In this document: positions 22,772 to 29,546 of the stretch, piece by piece
Layout of the letters: every line of letters begins with the position of its first letter
Numbering within the stretch: the stretch's first letter is position 1
Source of the DNA: DAITPV01 sp050692555
GTDB taxonomy: Bacteria > Actinomycetota > UBA4738 > CALAEC01
Direction of reading: 5' to 3'
Assembly: GCA_050692555.1 (NCBI GenBank)
Contig: JBOGVS010000036.1
Span: 1-31,570, forward strand
Length of the DNA: 31,570 bases
The notes under the pieces: generated by a model
Seen by the model: the letters and a program-made list of their open reading frames with translations, nothing else
Told to the model about the DNA's origin: nothing
The model's database searches: none
Made by a program: the position numbers and the translations under genes

Positions 22772-23443
22772 CTACTGCCTGAGGAATCCCTCGGTGATGA
22801 TCCGGCGGGCCAGCTCGAAGGCGGCCAGGCAATCGTCGGCCGAGTTCGCGGAGGCGGCCACCAGCGTCAGCCCGGCCTCGTGCCGGTCGGCCAGGGCCAT
22901 GGCCCGGCGAGCGCCCAGCCCCACCACGTCCCACCCCGTCCGTCCGGTGATCCGGGCGGTGGTGGCGAAGCACGCTGCCGGCGCTCCTCCCAGGAGCGCC
23001 GCGTCGAAGGCCGTGCCGCCGGTGGACGACACCACCACGACCACCCGTCCCTCCATCTTCACGAGCGTGGGGAGCTCGGCACCCTGGTTCGCCACCAGCT
23101 CGTAGTGCACCCCGGCCGTGGTCAGGGCCTGGAGAACCGGCAGGGCGCCTGCTCGCCGCTCCCGCTCGGGTCCCACTCGCGGCTCGGCCACCACCACCAC
23201 GTCCGTGTCGCGCTCCTTGGCCACGGCCCCGGCACGGCGGCCGATCGCCCCGGGTTCCAGTTGGGTGGGAGCCCGCATCCCGGCGGGGGAGGCTCCCAAC
23301 ACCTCGGTGGCCCCAGCGGCCACGGCGGCCTCAGCGCTGGTGGCGGAGTCCACGATGTCCACCACGGTCACCACCCGTCCCCGGGCGCCCGCGTCCGCGG
23401 CGCCGCTGGCGTCGAACCCAACCTCCAGGCGCCGGGGCCTCAA
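22772..23443 (-). CDS. ComB-like protein (2-phosphosulfolactate phosphatase superfamily), DUF3866-linked
   Basis: The 223-residue soluble protein resembles ComB in overall pattern: RVVTVVDIVDSATSAEAAVAAGA near the N-terminus (like the ComB V-x-D-V-x-R-A-T-T block), a central VVVVVSSTGGTAFDAALLGGA (like the NGT segment), and LVAASANSADDCLAAFELARRI at the C-terminus. The ComB Arg-Ala-Thr-Thr is replaced by Asp-Ser-Ala-Thr, so the activity may differ. The start is TTG 23443, overlapping the DUF3866 stop as TTGA, with AAGGAG 8 nt upstream, so it is coupled to that gene. Its stop abuts the convergent ArsR-type stop. Coding confidence is high; the family assignment is tentative. Confidence 0.75.
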   Translation of the reverse strand: MRPRRLEVGFDASGAADAGARGRVVTVVDIVDSATSAEAAVAAGATEVLGASPAGMRAPTQLEPGAIGRRAGAVAKERDTDVVVVAEPRVGPERERRAGALPVLQALTTAGVHYELVANQGAELPTLVKMEGRVVVVVSSTGGTAFDAALLGGAPAACFATTARITGRTGWDVVGLGARRAMALADRHEAGLTLVAASANSADDCLAAFELARRIITEGFLRQ

Positions 23444-24540
23444 GCTCCCTGCTCCTTCCACCGCACCGAGGCCGCGGCCATCCGTCCGGCCAGCACCCCG
23501 GCCGCCCCGGCCGCCAGGAAGAACGCCGGGTCGTCCTCCACCCGTCGCCCCATGGTCTCGCCTTCGATCCCTCGTTCTCGAAGCACGTCGAGCGCCGGTT
23601 GCCCGGTCACTTCCACGAGCTGATGCCGCTCCTCCAGCCCCGCGTCCTTCAGCATCTCCCACACCGCGCTCCGCTGCTCGTCGTGGAGGGCGGGGACCGC
23701 GACGTGTACCGGGACCAGCGCGACCCGGGACAGCGTGGTCAGCGAGTGGGGGGAGACCCCGTGGTGCCGGTAGGTGGGGTCGGCGAAGCTGATCCTCAGC
23801 GCGGCCACCGGCCGTCCCTCGAGGATCCCCACCGCGTTGAGGGCCATGCCCGCGGCCACGTCGGACGCTCCCCATCGGGTCTCGGTCCCCACCTTCCCCG
23901 GCCCGTCCGCCACCACCACCACGTCGGCATCGGCCACGCCCCGCGCGGCCAGGAGGCCGGAGAACAGGTTCACCGCCTCCAGGTCGCCTCCCAGCGATTG
24001 CCCGCACGTGATCGTGGCGTCGAGGAGCCCCGAATCTCGGAGGAAGGCGGCCTGGCGGGAGAGCCACAGCGGAAGGGCGGCGCCGTCGGTCATTGCGTAG
24101 ATCACCCGTTCGGCTCCGGCCGCCCTGGCACCGGCCACTACCGCCCCGACCATCGAGTGCAGCGGGGCCCATACCACCGGAAGCCCGTCCAGGCCGTCGA
24201 TCGCTTCCATGGCCTCCCGATGGGGGCCGTCCGGCTCCTCGACCGCCAGGACCTTGGCCTGGACGGGGGTGTACCGGAGCTTCATGACGTGGCCCTCGAC
24301 GGGGGGATCGACGTCCGGCTGTCCCTCGACCGCGACCACGAAGTGGTAGCCTCCGGTCCCCAGTCCCTCGGCCAGCGCCGTGGTGTTCAGGAGCACGGTC
24401 TGGCCCTCGCCAACCGGACCGGTCAGCGGTGGGTACGCCAGGGCGGGCTCCTCGCGGCCATCGACCTCGACCACCAGCTCGACCACGCCGGGCCGGGCCG
24501 CCTCCAAGCGAAGCACCCTCCCTCGGCGCAGCCTGATCAC
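23440..24540 (-). CDS. DUF3866 family protein
   Basis: This 366-residue protein matches DUF3866, a family of unknown function typical of actinobacteria. An N-terminal beta domain (MIRLRRGRVLRLE, then LAYPPLTGPVGEGQTVLLNTTALAEGLGTGGYHFVVAV) has the look of a small barrel. The larger C-terminal part has Rossmann-like repeats (VVWAPLHSMVGAVVAGARAAGAERVIYAMTDGAALPL; DVVVVADGPGKVGTETRWGASD). The GTG start at 24540 has a -10 (TAGCAT, minus strand 24551-24556) 10 nt upstream. It is divergent from pafB and coupled to the ComB-like gene. The enzyme role is unknown; GPGKVGTETRWG looks like a conserved active or binding loop. Confidence 0.88.
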   Translation of the reverse strand: MIRLRRGRVLRLEAARPGVVELVVEVDGREEPALAYPPLTGPVGEGQTVLLNTTALAEGLGTGGYHFVVAVEGQPDVDPPVEGHVMKLRYTPVQAKVLAVEEPDGPHREAMEAIDGLDGLPVVWAPLHSMVGAVVAGARAAGAERVIYAMTDGAALPLWLSRQAAFLRDSGLLDATITCGQSLGGDLEAVNLFSGLLAARGVADADVVVVADGPGKVGTETRWGASDVAAGMALNAVGILEGRPVAALRISFADPTYRHHGVSPHSLTTLSRVALVPVHVAVPALHDEQRSAVWEMLKDAGLEERHQLVEVTGQPALDVLRERGIEGETMGRRVEDDPAFFLAAGAAGVLAGRMAAASVRWKEQGA

Positions 24541-24550
24541 GTCGGCCGTA

Positions 24551-24568
24551 ATGCTAGTTCCCTATGCT
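24551..24568. promoter_or_regulatory. Back-to-back -10 elements of DUF3866 (TAGCAT, -) and pafB (TATGCT, +)
   Basis: On the minus strand TAGCAT (24551-24556) lies 10 nt before the GTG at 24540. On the plus strand TATGCT (24563-24568) lies 8 nt before the pafB ATG at 24577. The whole divergent region is 36 nt, so the -35 region of each promoter lies over the other promoter or gene and the two must compete or be co-regulated. Confidence 0.5.
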
Positions 24569-24576
24569 GGGCCCCG

Positions 24577-25524
24577 ATGCACCCCACCGAGCGGCTGCTG
24601 AACCTGCTGGCGTTGCTCCGAGAGGCCCGTCGTCCGATCACCTTCGCCGAGATCCGCCGCCTGATCCCGGCCTACGAGCAAACCGACAAGCAGACGGCCA
24701 AGAGGCAGTTCGAGCGGGACAAGGACACCCTCCGCCAGATCGGGATCCCGATCGAGGTGTCCCCCACGGACGCCTGGGAGACCGAGGAGGGGTATCTGGT
24801 CCCTCCCGAGCGGTACGAGCTTCCGGAGATCTCGTTCACCCCCGAGGAGGCCGCCGCCCTGTTCGTGGCCGCCAACGCTCCGGGCGGGGAAGCGGAAGCG
24901 GCGCAGGCGTTCCGGAAGTTGGCCACCGGCGTGGACAGCGGGATCCTGTCCGGGCTCCAGGAACGGGCCGCGGCGACGGGGGTGGACACCTCCGGCCCAC
25001 ACCTGCTGGAGGTGGCCCATGCGGCCCAACGCCGGCGGCGACTGCGATTCCGGTATCGAACCGCTCGGGGCCGCGCCGGCCGGCGAGAGGTGGACGTGTG
25101 GATGCTCCGGCTGCTGAAGGGCACCTGGTACCTCATCGGGCTGGACCGGAAACGCGGCGAGCCGCGGGCGTTCCGGCTCTCCCGGATCGTGTCCCGGGTC
25201 GAGGACGCCGGCGAGGCCGATCCGCCTCCGGAGAGTTTCCGAGCGGAGGAACACCTCCCCCGGGGCCCGTGGGGGCTGGGTGAGCCGACCGGGACCGCCC
25301 GGGTGGCCTTCGCCCCCTCGGCGGCCTGGTGGGCACTGGCCGACATACCCGGGGCCCGGACGCTGCGGACCCGGCGGGACGGATGGACGGAGGCCGAGGT
25401 GCCGGCCGGAGAGTCGTTCGTCCCCTGGATCGTCTCCTTCGGCCCGGAGGCGCGGGTGGTGTCCCCGAAGGCACTCCGCGAAGCCGTCGTGGCCCATCTC
25501 GAGGCCGCCAGTGCCGCCCTCTAA
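24577..25524 (+). CDS. pafB: PafB, WYL-domain transcriptional regulator
   Basis: The 315-residue regulator has an N-terminal winged helix-turn-helix (about 1-60: RLLNLLALLREARRPITFAEIRRLIPAYEQTDKQTAKRQFERDKDTLRQIG), a WYL domain (about 145-210) and a C-terminal WCX-type domain. The WYL core is recognisable as LRFRYRTARGR, then VWMLRLLKGTWYLIGLDRKRGEPRAFRLSRI, with W-Y-L intact. In mycobacteria PafB and PafC act together as an activator of RecA-independent DNA-damage genes. The location after pafA is conserved, although here the ArsR/DUF3866 block lies between. The ATG at 24577 has a -10 8 nt upstream and no Shine-Dalgarno. Confidence 0.93.
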   Translation: MHPTERLLNLLALLREARRPITFAEIRRLIPAYEQTDKQTAKRQFERDKDTLRQIGIPIEVSPTDAWETEEGYLVPPERYELPEISFTPEEAAALFVAANAPGGEAEAAQAFRKLATGVDSGILSGLQERAAATGVDTSGPHLLEVAHAAQRRRRLRFRYRTARGRAGRREVDVWMLRLLKGTWYLIGLDRKRGEPRAFRLSRIVSRVEDAGEADPPPESFRAEEHLPRGPWGLGEPTGTARVAFAPSAAWWALADIPGARTLRTRRDGWTEAEVPAGESFVPWIVSFGPEARVVSPKALREAVVAHLEAASAAL

Positions 25525-26449
25525 GACGGCCGAGCGCGTTCGGCGGCTGATGGCCGTGGTTCCCTACGCGGTACAACAGCCGGGGACCCCCCTCGATGAG
25601 CTGGCCCGGTTGTTCGGGGCCACCGAGCAGGACCTGCTGACCGACCTGAACATGCTGATGATGACCGGCCTGCCCCCGTACAGCCCCGGTGACCTGATCG
25701 AGGTGGACGTCGAGGAAGGGCGGGTGTGGATCCGGATGGCCGACCATCTTTCCCGCCCGGCGCGCCTGACCCGAGCCGAGGCCCTGGCCCTGTACCTCCG
25801 AGGTACCGAGCTGGTGGGCTCGGCGGGGCTCGAGGAGGCGGACGCCCTCCGATCGGCCCTGGCCAAGATCGCCGAAGGCCTGGGGCTCGAGGGCCTCCCG
25901 GTGGAGGCCGGAGAAGGGGAGCGGTCCACACCTTCGCACCTGGCCGCGGTTCGGGGCGCCGCCTCTCGGCGGGAGCGCCTAGAGATGGACTACTTCTCGG
26001 CCTCCAGGAACGAGGTCACCACCCGGCGGATCGATCCGGAGCACGTCCTGGGGGCCATGGGGCACTGGTACGTGGTGGCCTGGTGCCACCGGGCCAAGGC
26101 GGAACGCCTGTTCCGGGTGGACCGGATCCGGGCGACCCGGGAGACGGGGGAGCGGTTCGAGCCCCGGGGCCTGGCCGGCCAGGGGCGGGAGCTGTACACG
26201 CCCTCCGAGGAGGATCTCCGGGTCCGCCTGCGGCTGGGGCCGGGGGCCCGGTGGGTCGCCGAGTACTACGCCGTGGAACGAGCCGTCCAGCGGGGTGGGA
26301 GGCTGGAGGTCACCCTGCCCACCGGTGACCTCGGCTGGGTGGCCCGACTGGTGCTCCGCCTGGGGGGTGAGGCCCAGGTCCTGGCCCCCCCGGCCCTGAA
26401 GGAGGCGGCTCGGGGGGTGGCCCGGGAGACCCTGGCCCTGTACGGGTAG
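25511..26449 (+). CDS. pafC: PafC, WYL-domain transcriptional regulator
   Basis: This 312-residue partner of PafB has the same layout: an N-terminal HTH (about 5-70, ERVRRLMAVVPYAVQQPGTPLDELARLFGATEQDLLTDLNMLMMTG), a WYL domain (about 150-215) and a C-terminal domain. The WYL strand reads GHWYVVAWCHRAKAERLFRVDRI, with the Trp-Tyr-Val variant of the motif. The start is GTG 25511, inside the pafB end (14-nt overlap), with GAGG 6 nt upstream; ATG 25550 is a weaker alternative because it would trim the first helix. PafB and PafC may bind as a heterodimer, since the operon keeps them coupled. Confidence 0.92.
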   Translation: MPPSKTAERVRRLMAVVPYAVQQPGTPLDELARLFGATEQDLLTDLNMLMMTGLPPYSPGDLIEVDVEEGRVWIRMADHLSRPARLTRAEALALYLRGTELVGSAGLEEADALRSALAKIAEGLGLEGLPVEAGEGERSTPSHLAAVRGAASRRERLEMDYFSASRNEVTTRRIDPEHVLGAMGHWYVVAWCHRAKAERLFRVDRIRATRETGERFEPRGLAGQGRELYTPSEEDLRVRLRLGPGARWVAEYYAVERAVQRGGRLEVTLPTGDLGWVARLVLRLGGEAQVLAPPALKEAARGVARETLALYG

Positions 26450-26491
26450 TTCGTAAAGGTCTGGCCGAGGGCGTCCGATAACCCTCGCAGG

Positions 26492-26818
26492 ATGACAAGC
26501 ATTAGGACCACCTGCCCCCGGTGCGGCGAGGTCGAGATGCGGGCCGAGGTCGTCCTCCTCTCGGTGGACCCGGGGTCCGGAGAGGGCTCCTACAGCTTCG
26601 TGTGCCCGGTCTGCGAGGACCTGGTGGAGAAGCCCGCCGACCAGAAGATCGTGAACCTGCTCCGCTCGATCGGGGTCGACGTGGCCGAGCGGCCGCAGGT
26701 CGACCCCCTCGACCCTCGTCCCGAGGGCCCCCCGCTCACCCTCGACGACGTCATCGACTTTCACTTCCTGCTGGACCGGGAGGACTGGTTCGGCCGCCTG
26801 GTGGCCTCCGCCGAGTAG
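26492..26818 (+). CDS. Zinc-ribbon protein of unknown function
   Basis: The 108-residue protein has four cysteines in the pattern CPRC-x(n)-CPVC (about residues 8-11 and 38-41), a typical zinc ribbon. The acidic C-terminal half ends in LDDVIDFHFLLDREDWFGRL, a probable helix. I recognise no named family. Similar small genes can lie between pafC and tatA in actinobacteria, which is recalled rather than checked here. Start ATG 26492; a GCAGG just upstream is too close to be a normal ribosome site, and GATAAC slightly further upstream could be a -10. The ribbon might bind RNA or DNA, or mediate protein contacts. Confidence 0.75.
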   Translation: MTSIRTTCPRCGEVEMRAEVVLLSVDPGSGEGSYSFVCPVCEDLVEKPADQKIVNLLRSIGVDVAERPQVDPLDPRPEGPPLTLDDVIDFHFLLDREDWFGRLVASAE

Positions 26819-26833
26819 GCGGAACCCCCCTGG

Positions 26834-26839
26834 TATCCT
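26834..26839 (+). promoter_or_regulatory. -10 element (TATCCT) before the small membrane-protein gene
   Basis: TATCCT ends 10 nt before the GTG at 26850, the same spacing as at dop. It may drive the small membrane protein and the tat genes. Confidence 0.4.
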
Positions 26840-26849
26840 GCCCCACGCA

Positions 26850-27068
26850 GTGATCCCGTTCCTCGTGGTGGTCGGAACCGCAACCCTGATCGTGCTGGTG
26901 GGGCTCCTGGTGGCCCTGTTCCGTCGAATGCGGGCGCTGGCCCTGTCCATGGCCAGGCTCCAGCGGGACCTGATGCCCCTCCTGGAGTCGATCCAGAAGG
27001 ACTCGGAGCGGGTTCAGGCCCGCCTGGCGGACGCTACCCGGCCCTCTCGAGAGCCCGGAGTAGGATGA
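26850..27068 (+). CDS. Small single-span membrane protein with coiled coil
   Basis: The 72-residue protein has one hydrophobic segment at residues 2-24 (PFLVVVGTATLIVLVGLLVALF), then RRMR as a cytoplasmic anchor, and an amphipathic helix RALALSMARLQRDLMPLLESIQKDSERVQARLADAT that could form a coiled coil. The family is not recognised. It lies 10 nt before tatA, so it is probably co-transcribed with the Tat genes. Its topology is superficially like TatA but it lacks the FG hinge, so a Tat-related role is unproven. The GTG start is placed by the -10 element. Confidence 0.65.
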   Translation: MIPFLVVVGTATLIVLVGLLVALFRRMRALALSMARLQRDLMPLLESIQKDSERVQARLADATRPSREPGVG

Positions 27069-27078
27069 AGAGAGGTCC

Positions 27079-27339
27079 ATGCCTTCCCTAGGATTCGGCG
27101 AGATCCTGGTCATCCTGGTGTTCGCGCTGATCATTTTCGGTCCCCGTCGGCTTCCCGAGATGGGCCGGCAGGTCGGCCGGTCCCTCCGCGAATTCCGCCG
27201 CCAGGCCGCCGAGCTCCGGGCAGAGGTGGAGCAGGACCTCGACGAGCCGCCTTCCACTCCGGCAGGGCGACGGAAACAGATCGAGGACCGCCAGGACTCG
27301 CCCTCCGAACCTCCCGGGGGCGGGACGGCGCCGGACTGA
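27079..27339 (+). CDS. tatA: Sec-independent translocase subunit TatA
   Basis: This 86-residue pore-forming subunit of the twin-arginine translocase has an N-terminal membrane helix (about 6-20), the FGPRRLPEMGRQVGRSLREFRR hinge and amphipathic helix typical of TatA/TatB, and a charged, Pro-rich tail. The start ATG 27079 follows a GAGAGG ribosome site. With tatC next and no separate tatB seen, it may act as both TatA and TatB. Position between pafC and tatC is as in mycobacteria. Confidence 0.93.
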   Translation: MPSLGFGEILVILVFALIIFGPRRLPEMGRQVGRSLREFRRQAAELRAEVEQDLDEPPSTPAGRRKQIEDRQDSPSEPPGGGTAPD

Positions 27340-27352
27340 ACCCCCGTTCTCC

Positions 27353-28129
27353 ATGCGGCTGATTCCCCGGCGGCGCGAGCGGCCGCCCGACGGAACCATG
27401 TCGCTCGTCGAGCATCTGGACGAGCTTCGGCGCCGTCTGGTGATCATCCTGATCGCGATCACCGTGGCCTCCGTGGGCGGACTGATCCTGTACCCGCGGA
27501 TCCTGGACTTCCTGGTGGGCCCCTACCGGGCAGCGCTGCGGACCCTTCCTCCGGAGGCCACGCCCCCCGGTGCGTTCTCCGAGGCCCTGGTGTTCAACCA
27601 GGTGACCGAGCCGTTCCTCCAGTTCCTGAAGGTCGGGATCTTCACCGGCTTCCTGGTCGCTCTCCCGGTGGTCCTGTGGCAGCTGTGGGCCTTCATCACC
27701 CCCGGACTGACGGCCCGGGAGCGGAGGCTGTCCATCCCGTTCGTTCTGACCTCACTGATCCTGTTCGGTGGCGGGATGGCGTTCGCGTTCGTGGTCACGC
27801 CCCGGGGGCTGTCGTTCCTCCTCAGCTTCGGGGGCGCCGACCTGGTCCCGCTGGTGACGATCCAGCACTACCTCAACTTCCTGATCTTCCTCATCCTGGC
27901 GTTCGGGATCTCGTTCGAGTTTCCGCTGGTGCTGGTGTTCCTCGCGGGAGCCCGGATCATCACTTCGGCCCAGATGAGGAAGAGGCGCACGTACGCGTAC
28001 TTCGGAGCCCTGGTATTCGCCGCCATCATCACCCCTACCCAGGACCCGTACACTATGGTGTTGATGTGGGTCCCCCTCGTGCTGCTCTACGAGGGCGCGA
28101 TCCTGGTCGCTCGACTGTTCAAGAGGTAA
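27353..28129 (+). CDS. tatC: Sec-independent translocase subunit TatC
   Basis: This 258-residue receptor of the Tat system binds twin-arginine signal peptides. It begins with a basic N-terminus and then MSLVEHLDELRRRL, the conserved cytosolic start of TatC with the Glu that contacts signal peptides. Six membrane helices follow. FLKVGIFTGFLVALPVVLWQLWAFITPGLTARERR and the PTQDPYTM loop are family signatures. The ATG at 27353 is used; an ATG at 27398 would start right at MSLVEHLDE and is also possible. The gap to tatA is 13 nt. Confidence 0.95.
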   Translation: MRLIPRRRERPPDGTMSLVEHLDELRRRLVIILIAITVASVGGLILYPRILDFLVGPYRAALRTLPPEATPPGAFSEALVFNQVTEPFLQFLKVGIFTGFLVALPVVLWQLWAFITPGLTARERRLSIPFVLTSLILFGGGMAFAFVVTPRGLSFLLSFGGADLVPLVTIQHYLNFLIFLILAFGISFEFPLVLVFLAGARIITSAQMRKRRTYAYFGALVFAAIITPTQDPYTMVLMWVPLVLLYEGAILVARLFKR

Positions 28130-28132
28130 CGC

Positions 28133-28819
28133 ATGGCCATCAAAGGAAAACGCCGTCCCAAGAGCCGCAGCGGCCGAGTGGTGGCCGGTGCGCCTCGCCA
28201 GTTCATCGTCCCCCCCAAGACGCCGTTGTTCCAACGGACCGGGGCCCGAGTGATCCTGGTGATCCTGGTCGAGGTCCTGGTGTTCGGGGCCGTGGTGATG
28301 GCCGGGGCACGGTCCGAGGAGCAGGCGTACCGGAATCAGATCAGCCGGTTCACCTCGCTGGTCCACGCCGCGCTGTACGGCAGCGGCGCGGCCCAACAGC
28401 TCCCCACCGCGCCGCTGGTCCTGCCCGAGCTGGGCCAGACCATGTCACAGCTCCAGGCCGGAGAGGAGATCAGGGAGCGCGACGTCGTGGAGAACGCAGA
28501 GAGCTGGGGGAACGTAGCCGAGCGCGCGGCGAACACGATCGAGGAGATCGAGGTCCAGGGGCTGGCCCTCATCGAGGCTCAGAACATGATGGCCCAGGGC
28601 CTTCGGGTCTACTCGGGGGTCGCGGATTTGCTGGGAGTGGCCATCCAGCTGGAGGCCGACCCGCAGACGACGTTGCTGGGCGCCATGAACACTGAGTACC
28701 AGGCCGCCGCGGAGATCTTCGATGCCGGATACGGCAAGCTCCTCGAAGAGAGCCGGAAGGCCGGGCTGCCGTTCAGCAGCACGCCTTCCTTCCCCCAGGA
28801 CCCGGGCGTCCTCCCGTGA
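28133..28819 (+). CDS. Single-span membrane protein of unknown function
   Basis: The 228-residue protein begins with a very basic cytoplasmic stretch (MAIKGKRRPKSRSGR). One membrane helix at about 38-58 (GARVILVILVEVLVFGAVVMAGA) follows, then a mostly helical extracytoplasmic domain rich in Ala/Glu. No cysteines or catalytic motifs stand out, and I do not recognise a family. It has an AAGAGG ribosome site inside the tatC end, only 3 nt between genes, and its stop overlaps the next GTG, so it is part of the tat operon. A structural or envelope role is possible but not shown. Confidence 0.8.
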   Translation: MAIKGKRRPKSRSGRVVAGAPRQFIVPPKTPLFQRTGARVILVILVEVLVFGAVVMAGARSEEQAYRNQISRFTSLVHAALYGSGAAQQLPTAPLVLPELGQTMSQLQAGEEIRERDVVENAESWGNVAERAANTIEEIEVQGLALIEAQNMMAQGLRVYSGVADLLGVAIQLEADPQTTLLGAMNTEYQAAAEIFDAGYGKLLEESRKAGLPFSSTPSFPQDPGVLP

Positions 28820-29544
28820 CGGGCCTGGTGCTGATCCACGCCTTCCCCGTCGATGCGGCGATGTGGGACCGCCAATTGGCGTCCCTGGAGACGGACGACC
28901 AGGTGCTCGCTCCGTCCCTTCCGGGGTTCGGGGGGACTCCTCCGGCCGGCGAGATCCTGAGCATGGATGCCGCAGCGGACTTCGTGGCCGGGGAGATGGA
29001 CCGGGCCGGCCTGGACCGCGCGGTGGTGTCCGGGCTGTCGATCGGCGGGTACATAGCCTTCTCGCTATGGCGGCGGCATCGTCAACGGATCGCGGGGCTG
29101 GCCCTGGCCGACACCCGGGCGGAGCCGGACGACGAGGCTACGGTGGAGCGAAGGAAAGCGGTGGCCCAGAAGGCCCTGACCGAGGGCAGCGCGGCCATCG
29201 CCGAGAGCCCTCCGCCGCTGCTGTCCGACGCCGCCGACGAGCCGCTGTGGGAACAGGTCAAGGAGATGATTCGCCGCCAGCCGGGGGAAGCCATCGCCGC
29301 GGCCTCCCTGGGTATGGCGGCGCGCCCCGATTCCCGGCCAATGCTGCCCGAGATCGACGTCCCCACCACCGTGATCGTGGGGTCCGCGGACGCTCTGACC
29401 CCTCCGGCGATGTCGGAGACCATGGCCCGGGCCATCCCGAACGCGGAGCTGGTGACTCTCCACGGCGCCGGCCACCTGTCGAACCTCGAAGACCCCGACG
29501 GGTTCACCGCGTCGCTGCGGCAACTCATCCAACGGGTCTCGTAA
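28816..29544 (+). CDS. Alpha/beta hydrolase
   Basis: This 242-residue hydrolase has its full triad: Ser75 in GLSIGGY (nucleophile elbow), Asp192 in GSADALTPP and His220 in GAGHLSN. The N-terminus VLIHAFPVDAAMW carries the oxyanion HxFP-like segment, and LPGFGGTP is the next loop. The cap (about 110-150) is helical. The substrate is unknown; it is close to the pimeloyl-ester esterase and 3-oxoadipate enol-lactonase type. The GTG start overlaps the preceding stop as GTGA. The helicase ATG comes 2 nt after its stop. Confidence 0.9.
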   Translation: MTGLVLIHAFPVDAAMWDRQLASLETDDQVLAPSLPGFGGTPPAGEILSMDAAADFVAGEMDRAGLDRAVVSGLSIGGYIAFSLWRRHRQRIAGLALADTRAEPDDEATVERRKAVAQKALTEGSAAIAESPPPLLSDAADEPLWEQVKEMIRRQPGEAIAAASLGMAARPDSRPMLPEIDVPTTVIVGSADALTPPAMSETMARAIPNAELVTLHGAGHLSNLEDPDGFTASLRQLIQRVS

Positions 29545-29546
29545 AG

